From: Tectiglobus sp965215755
GTDB taxonomy: Bacteria > Pseudomonadota > Alphaproteobacteria > Rhizobiales > Hyphomicrobiaceae
Reading direction: 5' to 3'
Length of the DNA stretch: 64,000 bases
Assembly: GCA_965215755.1 (NCBI GenBank)
Contig: OZ244119.1
Coordinates: 1,116,001-1,180,000 of the forward strand
The notes under the pieces were generated by a model. The model searched no databases and had not been told where the DNA came from. It worked only from the letters and a program-made list of their open reading frames with translations. The position numbers and the translations under genes were made by a program. Position 1 is the first letter of the stretch. Each line of letters opens with the position of its first letter. Positions 52,519-62,081 of the stretch are shown here, piece by piece.

Positions 52519-53715
52519 ATGAAGCCGTTACAGAACACTCGTGTATTGGATTTGACGAACGTGCTGGCCGGGCCGTTCTGCTGTCACCAACTCGCCCATA
52601 TGGGTGCCGACGTTATCAAGGTTGAGGTGCCAGGATCTGGCGATCTCGCACGTCAGCTCGGAGCTGATCCTGATCTCAACAAGGATTTGATGGGCGTATC
52701 GTTCCTGGCCCAGAATACGGGCAAGCGCTCGATTACCATCAATATGAAATCAGACAAGGGCAAAGATGTTTTTAAGCGCCTGGTGCGGACATCGGATGTC
52801 GTCGTCGAGAATTTCAGGCCGGGAGTCATGGATCGGCTCGGCGTTGGTTATGACGTGCTGAAAGCGGAGCGGCCAGGATTGATCTATTGTGCCATCTCCG
52901 GGTTTGGCCAGGATGGTCCGCTACGTGACCTCCCGGCCTATGATCAGATCATCCAAGGCATGTCCGGCGTCATGAACATTACCGGTGACGAAGACAGTGC
53001 GCCGCTTCGTGTGGGGTATCCGATTGCAGACACGATTGGAGGGATGACGGCTGCTTTTGCCATTTCATCGGCTCTGGCCAATAGGAGCGAAGCCAAAGGA
53101 TGCTTCATCGATGTGGCCATGCTCGAGGCCGTTATGGCGACAATGGGCTGGGTTGTTTCGAATTACCTGATTGCAGGCAAGACTCCGGCACCGATGGGAA
53201 ACAACAACTTCACAGCGAGTCCGTCCGGCACATTCATGACCGGGGACGGCCCGATTAATATCGCCGCCAACAAGCAGGAACAGTTTGAAGCGGTGTGTCG
53301 TGTGGTTGGGCGGCCAGACCTGGTCGACGACCCTCGGTTTTCCGAGCGGCAAGCCCGGCTCGACAATCGCAATGCTCTAACCGAAATCCTAGAGGCTGCG
53401 ATGCAAGCCAAGTCGGCGTCGCAGTGGCGGCAGGAACTGAATGATGCCGGTGTACCAGCCGGTGAAGTTTTTTCTGTTCCAGATGCGTTGGCACACCCGC
53501 AAATTGCCGATCGTGGCATGATTGGCACTTTCAAGGATGTGCCGGGTGTTGAGCGTGATATTCAGATCGCGCGCCCCGGCATCAAGCTGAATGGGCAGGC
53601 GGTCCAAACTGATGAAGCGCCACCGTTATTGGGCGCGCATACCTCTGATTTGCTGGGGGAGCTAGGATACTCAGCTGATGATATTGAGATGCTGAAGGCT
53701 GAGAAGGCCGTATGA
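52519..53715 (+). CDS. CaiB/BaiF-family (class III) CoA transferase
   Basis: A 398-residue protein that moves CoA between carboxylic acids. The N-terminal block LTNVLAGPFCCHQLAHMGADVIKVE and NTGKRSITINMKS are typical. At the catalytic Asp position (DVAMLEAVMA) a Glu is seen, as in many homologs, so activity cannot be judged from that. ATG 52519 with GGGAG upstream. It follows the enol-lactonase-like gene at 58 bases. A second member is at the right edge of the window. Confidence 0.93.
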   Translation: MKPLQNTRVLDLTNVLAGPFCCHQLAHMGADVIKVEVPGSGDLARQLGADPDLNKDLMGVSFLAQNTGKRSITINMKSDKGKDVFKRLVRTSDVVVENFRPGVMDRLGVGYDVLKAERPGLIYCAISGFGQDGPLRDLPAYDQIIQGMSGVMNITGDEDSAPLRVGYPIADTIGGMTAAFAISSALANRSEAKGCFIDVAMLEAVMATMGWVVSNYLIAGKTPAPMGNNNFTASPSGTFMTGDGPINIAANKQEQFEAVCRVVGRPDLVDDPRFSERQARLDNRNALTEILEAAMQAKSASQWRQELNDAGVPAGEVFSVPDALAHPQIADRGMIGTFKDVPGVERDIQIARPGIKLNGQAVQTDEAPPLLGAHTSDLLGELGYSADDIEMLKAEKAV

Positions 53716-53795
53716 TGAGGCGCCACTCAGGTCGTAGAACGTTTGCGACCAGCCAGCCCAATGCCAACGGGCGGTCGAGTTGCTAGGATAGCAAG

Positions 53796-54755
53796 ATGTC
53801 GTCGACACCGATCATATTTGACCGCCAAGTCGTGCTCCGGAATCGCGAGCGTGCGGGTATGGGCAAAAGCATTCCCGACTTTTTGTTAGAACGGGCAGCA
53901 GAGGACCTCTGCGATCGATTGGCCATCACAAATCGTGATTTCAAGACAGGCCTCAACCTGGGTGCTGCCACGGGCCATGTTGAGCGCTTCCTCAATCAGC
54001 TACCAAACGTCAATCTTGTTCATTCGACCGAGGCCTCCTGTCAGCTGGCCCGGTTGGCAAAATCTGATGTTGTGGACGACGTCATAGTAGTCGATGAGGA
54101 GTATCTGCCATTCGCGCCGGAAACCTTTGACCTCATCGTCTCGGCGTTGACCCTCCAATATGTCAACGATCTGCCAGGGACGCTTGCGCAGATCCGAAGA
54201 GCATTGAAGCCGGATGGCCTGTTCATGGGCGCGATAATCGGTGGTGGCTCATTGTCAGAGTTGCGTCAGGCAGTGCTGCAAGCGGAAGAAGAACTGACAG
54301 GTGGCGCTTCCCCACGCGTCGCGCCGATGGCCGATGTCCGTGACCTGGGTGCATTGCTGCAGCGCGCCGGTTTTGCACTGCCGGTGACTGACAGTGATGT
54401 TGTCACAGTCACTTATGCAACGGCATTCGATCTGATGCGTGAACTTAAGGCGATGGGTGCCAGCAACGCCCTGGTGGAGCGCCGGCGTGTCCCTATGAGC
54501 CGCAGTCTGCTCACTCGCATTGCCGAGATCTATCAAGAGCGCTTTGCGACTGATGATGGTCGCGTGGTGGCAACTTTCGAGATCCTGACCATGACAGGTT
54601 GGGCGCCGCACGAAAGTCAGCAACAACCATTGCAGCCGGGCAGTGCGCGATCACGACTGGCTGATGCGCTGGGAACAGCGGAGCGGCCTACGGGAGAGGC
54701 TGTCAATGCAGGAATGACGAGACTGCCAACAGGAGGAAAGCCCGATGACGCGTGA
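53796..54755 (+). CDS. Class I SAM-dependent methyltransferase (BioC/NDUFAF5-like)
   Basis: A 319-residue protein with SAM motif I LNLGAATGHVERFL, motif II region VDEEYLPFAPETFDLIVSA and LQYVNDLPGTLAQIRRALKPDG. The N-terminal segment VLRNRERA and the overall size match NDUFAF5-like (BioC-related) proteins. The tail of about 35 residues is probably disordered. It overlaps the GFA gene start by 11 bases. Common partner of comF in alphaproteobacterial genomes. Confidence 0.88.
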   Translation: MSSTPIIFDRQVVLRNRERAGMGKSIPDFLLERAAEDLCDRLAITNRDFKTGLNLGAATGHVERFLNQLPNVNLVHSTEASCQLARLAKSDVVDDVIVVDEEYLPFAPETFDLIVSALTLQYVNDLPGTLAQIRRALKPDGLFMGAIIGGGSLSELRQAVLQAEEELTGGASPRVAPMADVRDLGALLQRAGFALPVTDSDVVTVTYATAFDLMRELKAMGASNALVERRRVPMSRSLLTRIAEIYQERFATDDGRVVATFEILTMTGWAPHESQQQPLQPGSARSRLADALGTAERPTGEAVNAGMTRLPTGGKPDDA

Positions 54756-55170
54756 GCGTTTACTGAAGGGCAGCTGCCTATGCGGCGCTGTTCGTTACGA
54801 GGCCAAAGGGCCCTTTCGCCCGGTGATCGCCTGTCATTGCGTCGAGTGCCGCAAGTCAACCGGTAACTACTTCACGTCGTCGGCCGCCTACAAAGAGAAT
54901 TTTCATCTGACCGAAGACCGCGGCCTGAAATGGTATCAATCCGGGGCGAATACGAGGCGCGGGTTCTGCGGTGAATGTGGCGCGACGCTGCTCTTCGAGC
55001 ATAGTGGCCGCGATCGGATATCATTTTCTGGCGGCACCATTGATGGTGAGTCAGGCCTCAAAATCGCTGGCAATATCTTTGCTGCAGAAAAAGGAGACTA
55101 TTACAGTCTGGATCATGAACCCGTGGTGCGTGAGCGTGATGATCCTGAGCTCACCAAAATACCAAAGTGA
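54745..55170 (+). CDS. GFA/CENP-V-family zinc protein
   Basis: A 141-residue protein with the GFA pattern GSCLCGAVRYEAKG, CHCVECRKSTG and GFCGECGATL, which gives the seven-cysteine zinc cluster of the glutathione-dependent formaldehyde-activating family. Members bind glutathione adducts or have unknown roles. Overlaps the methyltransferase end by 11 bases, with GGAGG before the ATG, so it is translated with it. Confidence 0.93.
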   Translation: MTRERLLKGSCLCGAVRYEAKGPFRPVIACHCVECRKSTGNYFTSSAAYKENFHLTEDRGLKWYQSGANTRRGFCGECGATLLFEHSGRDRISFSGGTIDGESGLKIAGNIFAAEKGDYYSLDHEPVVRERDDPELTKIPK

Positions 55171-55195
55171 CTTTCGGAGCTAGCGAACCGCGCCA

Positions 55196-55603
55196 TCAAC
55201 CGAGCAAGTCGCGGAGCCAGGGAATGAGAGGTAGGTCTGCTGGAGGCATGGGATAATCAGCAAGCCGCATGGCGCGCACCCATTCGACCTTCTGGCCTTC
55301 TTGCGGCGTGATCTCTCCGTCCCAAGTGCGGCAGAGATAGAGCGGCATAAGCAAATGGAAGTCGTCGTAAGTGTGAGAGGCGAAGTTGAAAGGCGCCAGG
55401 CAGGTATCGCAGACCTCAATGCCCAGCTCTTCCTCTAATTCGCGTTGCAGTGCTTCTTCTGGTGTTTCGCCTGGATCCACCTTGCCGCCCGGGAATTCCC
55501 AGAGGCCGGCCATGCTTTTGCCTTCTGGCCTTTGCGCAATGAGCACGCGATTGTCGGCATCAACTAACGCAACTGCAGCGACCAGCAGGATTGGTTTTGT
55601 CAC
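55196..55603 (-). CDS. mutT: 8-oxo-dGTP diphosphatase (MutT, Nudix)
   Basis: A 135-residue Nudix hydrolase that removes oxidised nucleotides. The Nudix box reads GGKVDPGETPEEALQRELEEELG with the metal-binding REL-x-EE (quoted in two parts: GGKVDPGETPEEAL and QRELEEELGI). GTG 55603 overlaps the thiopurine methyltransferase stop (GTGA). It lies at the end of the ppiC-argJ-TPMT-mutT unit, the common alphaproteobacterial context. Confidence 0.92.
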   Translation of the reverse strand: MTKPILLVAAVALVDADNRVLIAQRPEGKSMAGLWEFPGGKVDPGETPEEALQRELEEELGIEVCDTCLAPFNFASHTYDDFHLLMPLYLCRTWDGEITPQEGQKVEWVRAMRLADYPMPPADLPLIPWLRDLLG

Positions 55604-56271
55604 GATTTGCTCTTGTTTCGAGGGCCCAAAATATAGCAGGTATCGCGCATCCACGTCAGGCCGCGTTGCCGGAAGCGATCGGACAGGTCAGATGCTTCCT
55701 CGCTGCAAACCTGACGGATTGAAAAGCGGTCGCCATATTGGTCAATCAAGTCCTGTTCCGTGATGGAAAACGGGGGGGCGCTCATCTGCCTCTGATCATA
55801 TTCGACCAAGGCCAGTAGTTGTTTGACGTCTGCCGAGAGTTCAGATTTGAGCTTGGCGCAATAGTCCGGGCGCAAATCGGCCGGGAGTGCAACCAGGCTG
55901 CCGCGATCGTAGACGGCATCTGCTGATGCGAGCAGTGACGGATCCAACTGGAAAAAGTCGCCGCACCAGATTTCAATACTGCCGGATCGCGAGACGTTGA
56001 AATCCCCAACCCGCTCTTTGGTTGCAGAAAGATCATTTTCGTCAAAGAAGGCGTCGACGGCAATCTGGCTAAGCTCGATGCCGATGACCTTGTGGCCTTG
56101 TGCTGCCAGCCACAGCATGTCGAGGCTTTTGCCGCAGAGCGGGACAAACACTGTCGCACTGGCTGCCAACTGGAGCTGCGGCCAGAACGTCGTCAGCCGC
56201 TCGTTGACCGCCTCCTGATGGAAGCCGAGCTGGTTCGATTGCCAGCGTTCGTGCCAGAAGTCATGTTCCAT
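55600..56271 (-). CDS. Thiopurine S-methyltransferase family protein
   Basis: A 223-residue methyltransferase matching the TPMT family: MEHDFWHERWQSNQLGFHQ, VFVPLCGKSLDMLWLA, VIGIELSQIAVDAFF and AVYDRGSLVALPADLR. In bacteria these enzymes methylate selenium or tellurium oxyanions and thiols, which is notable beside two selenoprotein genes. One base separates it from the argJ stop and four overlap mutT. Selenium detoxification is a plausible but unproven job. Confidence 0.93.
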   Translation of the reverse strand: MEHDFWHERWQSNQLGFHQEAVNERLTTFWPQLQLAASATVFVPLCGKSLDMLWLAAQGHKVIGIELSQIAVDAFFDENDLSATKERVGDFNVSRSGSIEIWCGDFFQLDPSLLASADAVYDRGSLVALPADLRPDYCAKLKSELSADVKQLLALVEYDQRQMSAPPFSITEQDLIDQYGDRFSIRQVCSEEASDLSDRFRQRGLTWMRDTCYILGPRNKSKS

Positions 56272-56272
56272 C

Positions 56273-57511
56273 TTAGCTTCGGTAGTCTGCGTTGATCGAG
56301 ATGTAGCCGTGCGTCAGATCGCAAGTCCAGATGGTTGCCTTCCCATTGCCGATACCGACGTCGACGCTGACTTCGATCTCTGCATTCTTCATGTAAGCGG
56401 CAGCGACATCTTCGGAGTAGTCCGGGGCTCGCTCGCCCTCATTTGCAAGGACGTGTGGGCCAAACTGGATTTTCAGGCGGTCGCGATCTGCTTCCTCGCC
56501 AGATTTTCCGACGGCCATCACCACACGACCCCAGTTGGCGTCTTCGCCTGCGATTGCAGTCTTGAGCAACGGAGAGTTGCCCATTGCCAAGGCGATTCTC
56601 TTCGCCGCTTCATCACTGGCTGCCCCCGTGACATTGACTGTCACGAACTTTGTCAAACCCTCACCGTCTTTGACGACTTGCTGCGCGAGATCAAGCATCA
56701 CCGTGTGCAGGGCCTCGTAAAAAGCCTTTGAGTCAGTGCTGTTCTTGTCAGCAATTTCAGCGTTCTGCGCTCCGCCTGTCGCGAAGACCAGCACAGTGTC
56801 ACTTGTTGATGTATCACTGTCGACGGTGATGCAATTGAAGGTCTTATCAGCAATTTCGGATGTGAGTTGCTGCAGGAGTGGTTGTGTGATTTTGGCGTCT
56901 GTGAAGACGAACGACAGCATAGTTGCCATATCCGGGGCAATCATGCCGGAACCCTTGGCGAAACCACCAATCGTGACCTCTTCGCCAGCGATCTGGCAGG
57001 TGGCAGTGGCGAGCTTCGGGAAAGTGTCCGTCGTCATGATTGCGCTGGCAGCGTCGAGCCAGGCTGTTTCGGTTGCCGTGCCCGCCATTTGCTTGATCTG
57101 ATGCGCAAAGGCGCCGGCATCCATTGGTTCACCGATAACCCCGGTGGATGCGAGATAGACCTCTTCAAGCTTGCATCCAACTGCACCAGCGGCTGCCTCG
57201 GCCGTTAGCCGTACGGCATCGTCACCCTTTTTGCCAGTGAAGGCATTGGCGTTGCCTGCGTTGACGACGACGGCTCTGGCCTTACCGGTTTGGAGCCGGT
57301 CACGACACCACGTGACCGCGGCGGAACAGGTTCTCGATTTCGTCAGAACGCCGCCGGCAACCGTACCTTCGTCCAGGATCGCGAGCATGAGGTCCTTGCG
57401 GCCCTTGTATTTGATGCCGGCCTCAACGGCGTCAAAACGAACGCCTTTGATGGCTGGAATGTCAGGTTGTGACGCAGGGGCGAACGGGGACACTGTCGTA
57501 TCGTGGGCCAT
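56273..57511 (-). CDS. argJ: Bifunctional ornithine acetyltransferase/N-acetylglutamate synthase
   Basis: A 412-residue ArgJ that moves the acetyl group between N-acetylornithine and glutamate in arginine synthesis. It cuts itself before the conserved Thr in GMIAPDMATML. The N-terminal SRTCSAAVTWCRDRL and VNAGNANAFTG blocks and the SNWGRV-like DANWGRVVMAVGKSG block are present. It follows ppiC with 42 bases between and is the core housekeeping gene of this operon. Confidence 0.96.
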   Translation of the reverse strand: MAHDTTVSPFAPASQPDIPAIKGVRFDAVEAGIKYKGRKDLMLAILDEGTVAGGVLTKSRTCSAAVTWCRDRLQTGKARAVVVNAGNANAFTGKKGDDAVRLTAEAAAGAVGCKLEEVYLASTGVIGEPMDAGAFAHQIKQMAGTATETAWLDAASAIMTTDTFPKLATATCQIAGEEVTIGGFAKGSGMIAPDMATMLSFVFTDAKITQPLLQQLTSEIADKTFNCITVDSDTSTSDTVLVFATGGAQNAEIADKNSTDSKAFYEALHTVMLDLAQQVVKDGEGLTKFVTVNVTGAASDEAAKRIALAMGNSPLLKTAIAGEDANWGRVVMAVGKSGEEADRDRLKIQFGPHVLANEGERAPDYSEDVAAAYMKNAEIEVSVDVGIGNGKATIWTCDLTHGYISINADYRS

Positions 57512-57553
57512 TGGCTCTTAAATCTCGGGCTTGAATTTCTGGTTTGCGGGCAG

Positions 57554-58387
57554 TTACTGCCGGAGTGAAGGGTCCAGATACTCAATCTGCGCCTTTTCGC
57601 GCAAGAGGTCAGCCAGTGTTCGCGCGCGATCATGCATTATCCGATTTAGGATGCGGTCTTTCACGGTCTCATAGGCCGGAGGCTGCCGTTTGCGCTTATC
57701 GACGACCTTGATCACGTGCCAGCCGAGCTGCGAGCGAACGGGCAAAGCGATTTCGCCGACCGGCGTCTCGAAAGCTGCTTTCTCCATAGCAGGAGCCAGG
57801 TGACCACGGGAGAAATAGCCAAGATCACCGCCCTTGGTGCTGGAATTGCTGTCTTGGGAGTGTTGGCGGGCCAGATCCGAAAAGCTGCCGTCGTGGGCGA
57901 TTTGCTCGAAGATTTCCTTCGCTTTGTCTTCTGTGCGCACAAGGATATGGCTGGCACGGACTTCTTCGCCAGCAGTGAAATTTTTCAGCTGCGCGTCGTA
58001 AAAGGCGCGGGCTTCCGTCTCGCTCACCTGACTGCGAATTTTGGCGTTGAAGAATGCGTCTCGAAGGTTTCGTCGGTCCCAATAATGGGTCGGCGTCTTA
58101 AAAACCGCCGATGAATCGACCTTCTGTTGGACGGCGGCTTCAGCAAAAAGCTCGTTCTGTATGAGAAACTCCACGACGACGCGACGGCGCGTCGCAGCTG
58201 GATGTTGAGCCAGGTCGCTCGCGATTTCGGCCTCAGCCAGTCGCACGTCGGCTTCTGTAATGGAGCGACCATTCACTTTTGCGACAACAGCATCATCGGA
58301 CGCGAAAACGGCTGATGGTGTCGCGGACAGAACCGCAAGTATTGCTACCCATACCGTCGAAACAACAAGAGATTTACTCAGGAACAC
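57554..58387 (-). CDS. Periplasmic parvulin-type peptidyl-prolyl isomerase
   Basis: A 277-residue secreted PPIase. A signal peptide (LVVSTVWVAILAVLSATPSAVFA, first 30 residues) precedes a SurA-type N-terminal chaperone segment and a parvulin domain with RASHILVRTEDKA, DLGYFSRGHLAPAME and RSQLGWHVIKVVDKR. It helps fold outer-membrane or periplasmic proteins. Divergent from secA, as is usual for alphaproteobacteria, with 387 bases between. Confidence 0.92.
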   Translation of the reverse strand: MFLSKSLVVSTVWVAILAVLSATPSAVFASDDAVVAKVNGRSITEADVRLAEAEIASDLAQHPAATRRRVVVEFLIQNELFAEAAVQQKVDSSAVFKTPTHYWDRRNLRDAFFNAKIRSQVSETEARAFYDAQLKNFTAGEEVRASHILVRTEDKAKEIFEQIAHDGSFSDLARQHSQDSNSSTKGGDLGYFSRGHLAPAMEKAAFETPVGEIALPVRSQLGWHVIKVVDKRKRQPPAYETVKDRILNRIMHDRARTLADLLREKAQIEYLDPSLRQ

Positions 58388-58774
58388 TGTCTCTCACCCT
58401 CTACTGATCGTCTGCAGCCTTGCCGGAATAGCTGGTTGGTCATCCATTAACATCGGTGCGTGCAGCACCAGTCCCCGCGTTCTGGATGGTCCGCTAGGCC
58501 GCTGTTCAGGCTGCCTTCTAGCGTGCGGAATTCAGGCGAAATCATGGCCAATGCATCATTGTGCACCCCCATCAATTGACAATGGCCCATGTGGATTCTT
58601 ATTTCATGGAGAGATCACGACTGCCTGCTGCCATTAGTCCCGGCAACTTAGCTCGCTCGTATGCGGTCAAGCAGGCGGCAATCCGCTATAGGATGTACCC
58701 TGGGTGACTGACCGTTGTCACTCGGGCCTATATCCGTTGAAGCCAAGCCATTTACGGTAAGGAATACAAAAACT
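58388..58774. other. Divergent ppiC/secA promoter region
   Basis: 387 bases with no credible ORF. Both transcripts must start here. I see no secM-like leader peptide or recognisable riboswitch, and no promoter box that I can place with confidence. Confidence 0.5.
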
Positions 58775-61700
58775 ATGCTTTCGTTCGGGCAATTTGCATC
58801 GAAGATTTTCGGGTCATCCAATGACCGCCGTGTGCGCGCATACAACGCTCGCGTTGAGGCGATCAACGCTCTTGAGCCCGAGATTGAAGCACTCTCAGAT
58901 GAGCAGCTGCGTGCCCGTACGGCCGAATTCCGACAGCAACTGGCCAATGGTACCAAGCTGGATGATCTCGTGGTTCCGGCTTTTGCCACTGTCCGGGAAG
59001 CTGCCAAGCGCACCCTTGGTCAGCGTCACTTCGATGTTCAGCTGATTGGCGGCATGGTGCTGCACGAAGGCAAGATTGCCGAGATGAAGACCGGGGAAGG
59101 TAAAACCCTGGTTGCAACCCTGGCTGTTTATCTGAACGCGCTGACGGAAAAGGGTGTTCACGTTGTTACGGTGAACGATTATCTCGCCCAGCGTGATGCT
59201 GACTGGATGGGCCAGGTTTACAAGTTCCTCGGACTGACCGTTGGCTGCATTGTGAATGAGCTGGAAGACCATGAACGGGGTGAGGCCTACGCGGCCGACG
59301 TCACCTACGGGACCAACAACGAATTTGGCTTTGATTATCTTCGCGACAATATGAAAATGTCGAAAGAGGAGATGGTTCAGCGAGGTCATTACTTCTCGAT
59401 CGTGGACGAGGTTGACTCGATCCTGATCGACGAGGCGAGAACACCGCTTATCATTTCTGGTCCGGTTGACGACAAAGCCGATCTCTACACAGCCGTCGAT
59501 GCGCACATGCCGGAGTTGATCAAAGATCCGGCGCGCTTCGAACTGGATGAAAAGCAGCGCACTGTTGCCCTGACCGAGGAAGGCAACCTGTGGATTGAAG
59601 AACACCTGGGCGGGGCGGGCCTGCTGACGGGCACGCTCTACGACATCGAAAACGTCTCGATCGTCCACCACGTCAATCAGGCGCTGAAGGCTCACACGCT
59701 GTTTACGCGCGATAAGGACTACATCGTCAAGAACAACGAAGTGGTCATCATTGACGAGTTCACGGGGCGGATGATGGCCGGACGGCGCTATTCCGAAGGT
59801 TTGCACCAGGCCTTGGAAGCCAAGGAGAAAGTCGAGATCCAGCCTGAGAACCAGACACTTGCCTCGATCACATTCCAGAACTATTTCCGCCTGTACGACA
59901 AACTGAGCGGCATGACGGGCACGGCCGCAACTGAAGCATCTGAATTCCTCGACATCTATGGCTTGGATGTTCTTGAGATCCCGACCAACCGCGAAGTCGG
60001 TCGTATGGACGAGGACGATGAAATCTATCGCACGGAAGACGAGAAGTGGCGCGCAATCATCAAGGAAATTGTAGCGGCGAAGGAACGTGGTCAGCCATGT
60101 CTCGTTGGCACGGCATCGATCGAAAAGAGTGAACATCTTTCCGAGCTTTTGAAAGCTGAGAAGATTGAGCATCAGGTTCTGAACGCGCGCTACCACGAAC
60201 AAGAAGCGATGATTATTGCGCAGGCGGGTGTTCCCGGTGCGATCACGATCGCAACCAACATGGCAGGTCGCGGAACCGACATTCAGCTTGGTGGTAACGC
60301 CGATATTCGGATAGCCGAGGAGGCCGGCGAGCCGGAGAGTGCTGATTTCGAAACTAAGGAAAAGACAATCCGCGAGGAAGTCGCGATTGATCGCGGCAAT
60401 GTCCTGGAGGCCAGTGAGATTGTCGAGCTTGAACCTCCAAAGAACAACAAACCTGCGAAGACCGTTGTAAAACCGGGTGGGCTTTACGTGATCGGCACTG
60501 AGCGTCACGAAAGCCGCCGGATTGATAACCAGCTGCGTGGTCGTTCCGGCCGACAGGGTGACCCGGGCCGGTCAAAATTCTATCTATCGCTGCAAGATGA
60601 CCTGATGCGCATCTTCGGTTCCGACAAAATGGACGGGATACTGAAGACGCTGGGTCTGAAGGATGGCGAAGCGATTATCCACCCTTGGATGAACAAGTCG
60701 CTGGAAATGGCGCAAAAGAAGGTCGAAGCCCGCAACTTCGACATTCGTAAGCAGATCCTGAAATACGATGACGTCATGAACGACCAGCGAAAGGTCGTCT
60801 TTGAGCAGCGTCTCGAATTCATGTCGAGTGACGATGTCAATGAGATCGTCACCGATATGCGCCATGACGTGGTGGAAGCTTATGTCACTCAGCACATTCC
60901 GCCTAACGCCTACGCCGAGCAATGGGATGTTGACGGGCTGAAGAAGGCTATTGATCAACTGTTCCAGGTCGACCTGCCGATCCCTGATTGGGCTGCCGAG
61001 GAGGGCATCGCCGACGAGGAAATTAGAGAGCGTATTGTCGAAGCAGTCGACGCCAAGGCAGAGCAAAAGGTTATTGAAGTCGGCGAGGCAATGCTTTCGA
61101 ACTACGAAAGCGCGAAGGAACTCATCAGCTTTGTAAATGGAAATGAGCAGCTCAGTGGATTGCTCGGAGACCCGGCCGAGCACCTCGAAGATATCGGGCG
61201 CTTCCTGTTGAATTCGGGTGAAGGCGAAGTTCGCCTCAACGGAATGACGCGTCAGCAGGCAAACGAGCAGGCCGGCATGATCGGCTATCAGTTCCTGACC
61301 GACTACACTGATGCGAACCAACTGGTTGCTGAAATTGATGCGGCGGAAGACAAGTCGGCCAAGGCTATGGGCCAGTTGCGCATCCGTTTCATTGAAAAAT
61401 CGGTACTGCTTCAAACACTGGATCATCTCTGGCGCGAACATTTGGTGATGCTGGAGCATTTGCGTGAAGTGATTGGTTTCCGCGCCTATGGCCAACGTGA
61501 TCCGCTGAATGAGTACAAGACAGAAGCCTTTGTGCTGTTTGAAGGGTTGTTGACCAAGCTGCGGGAGGCTGTCACCGGCCAGCTCATGCAGATCAATGTT
61601 GCACAGGACGACATCGAAGACCTCTACGGTACTGACCCTGAGTTACCGGAGATGGAAGCCTATCAGGAAGATGCTGAGCCAGCCTTTGGCGAGTACGCCA

Positions 61701-61903
61701 TGGCTGAGGCTGCGATCGCAAACGAAGAGCGTGCGCTTGAATATGCGGATGCCGGCGATGTGCGACTTGCGCCAGTTCGGACGCGGCAGGCTGCGGATGA
61801 GATGGATCCGAATGAGCCGGCGACCTGGGGCAAGGTTGCGCGCAACGCGAAGTGCCCATGTGGCTCGGGCAAGAAGTACAAGCATTGTCACGGGCGGCAT
61901 TAG
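58775..61903 (+). CDS. secA: Protein translocase ATPase SecA (with insertion)
   Basis: A 1042-residue SecA, the motor of general protein export. Walker A is in EMKTGEGKTLVA, Walker B in VDEVDSILIDEARTPL, and NBD2 has GTERHESRRIDNQLRGRSGR. The C-terminal zinc tail CPCGSGKKYKHCHG binds SecB. Start ATG 58775 with AAGGAA upstream; the longer frame from 58715 is unlikely. It is about 100 residues longer than most alphaproteobacterial SecA: residues about 775-865 (SNYESAKELISFVNGN ... EDKSAKAM) interrupt the helical scaffold just before VLLQTLDHLWREH. Frame is intact and the insert is charged and helical. Confidence 0.97.
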   Translation: MLSFGQFASKIFGSSNDRRVRAYNARVEAINALEPEIEALSDEQLRARTAEFRQQLANGTKLDDLVVPAFATVREAAKRTLGQRHFDVQLIGGMVLHEGKIAEMKTGEGKTLVATLAVYLNALTEKGVHVVTVNDYLAQRDADWMGQVYKFLGLTVGCIVNELEDHERGEAYAADVTYGTNNEFGFDYLRDNMKMSKEEMVQRGHYFSIVDEVDSILIDEARTPLIISGPVDDKADLYTAVDAHMPELIKDPARFELDEKQRTVALTEEGNLWIEEHLGGAGLLTGTLYDIENVSIVHHVNQALKAHTLFTRDKDYIVKNNEVVIIDEFTGRMMAGRRYSEGLHQALEAKEKVEIQPENQTLASITFQNYFRLYDKLSGMTGTAATEASEFLDIYGLDVLEIPTNREVGRMDEDDEIYRTEDEKWRAIIKEIVAAKERGQPCLVGTASIEKSEHLSELLKAEKIEHQVLNARYHEQEAMIIAQAGVPGAITIATNMAGRGTDIQLGGNADIRIAEEAGEPESADFETKEKTIREEVAIDRGNVLEASEIVELEPPKNNKPAKTVVKPGGLYVIGTERHESRRIDNQLRGRSGRQGDPGRSKFYLSLQDDLMRIFGSDKMDGILKTLGLKDGEAIIHPWMNKSLEMAQKKVEARNFDIRKQILKYDDVMNDQRKVVFEQRLEFMSSDDVNEIVTDMRHDVVEAYVTQHIPPNAYAEQWDVDGLKKAIDQLFQVDLPIPDWAAEEGIADEEIRERIVEAVDAKAEQKVIEVGEAMLSNYESAKELISFVNGNEQLSGLLGDPAEHLEDIGRFLLNSGEGEVRLNGMTRQQANEQAGMIGYQFLTDYTDANQLVAEIDAAEDKSAKAMGQLRIRFIEKSVLLQTLDHLWREHLVMLEHLREVIGFRAYGQRDPLNEYKTEAFVLFEGLLTKLREAVTGQLMQINVAQDDIEDLYGTDPELPEMEAYQEDAEPAFGEYAMAEAAIANEERALEYADAGDVRLAPVRTRQAADEMDPNEPATWGKVARNAKCPCGSGKKYKHCHGRH

Positions 61904-62081
61904 GGCTCCGCTTATCCATTCGTCACAATACGACTATTCAAATGGCGTCGCGGTCCGATCGGAACGCGGCGCCTTGCTATTTGAAGTGGAAACGGTCGAC
62001 GCGCGCTTGCGACCTCAGCTAAAGTCTCGGCCATTCTGTCTGCTGCAATTGATCCAGACACATTCTCGGAGGAGACTGACG

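Noticed and set aside
53100..53130. Loss of the catalytic Asp in the CoA transferase (Glu present)
   Set aside because: A Glu at this place is common in this family, so it is not evidence of inactivation.
58895..60508. 537-aa minus-strand open frame inside secA
   Set aside because: Antisense shadow of a strongly conserved gene; no ribosome site and no family resemblance.
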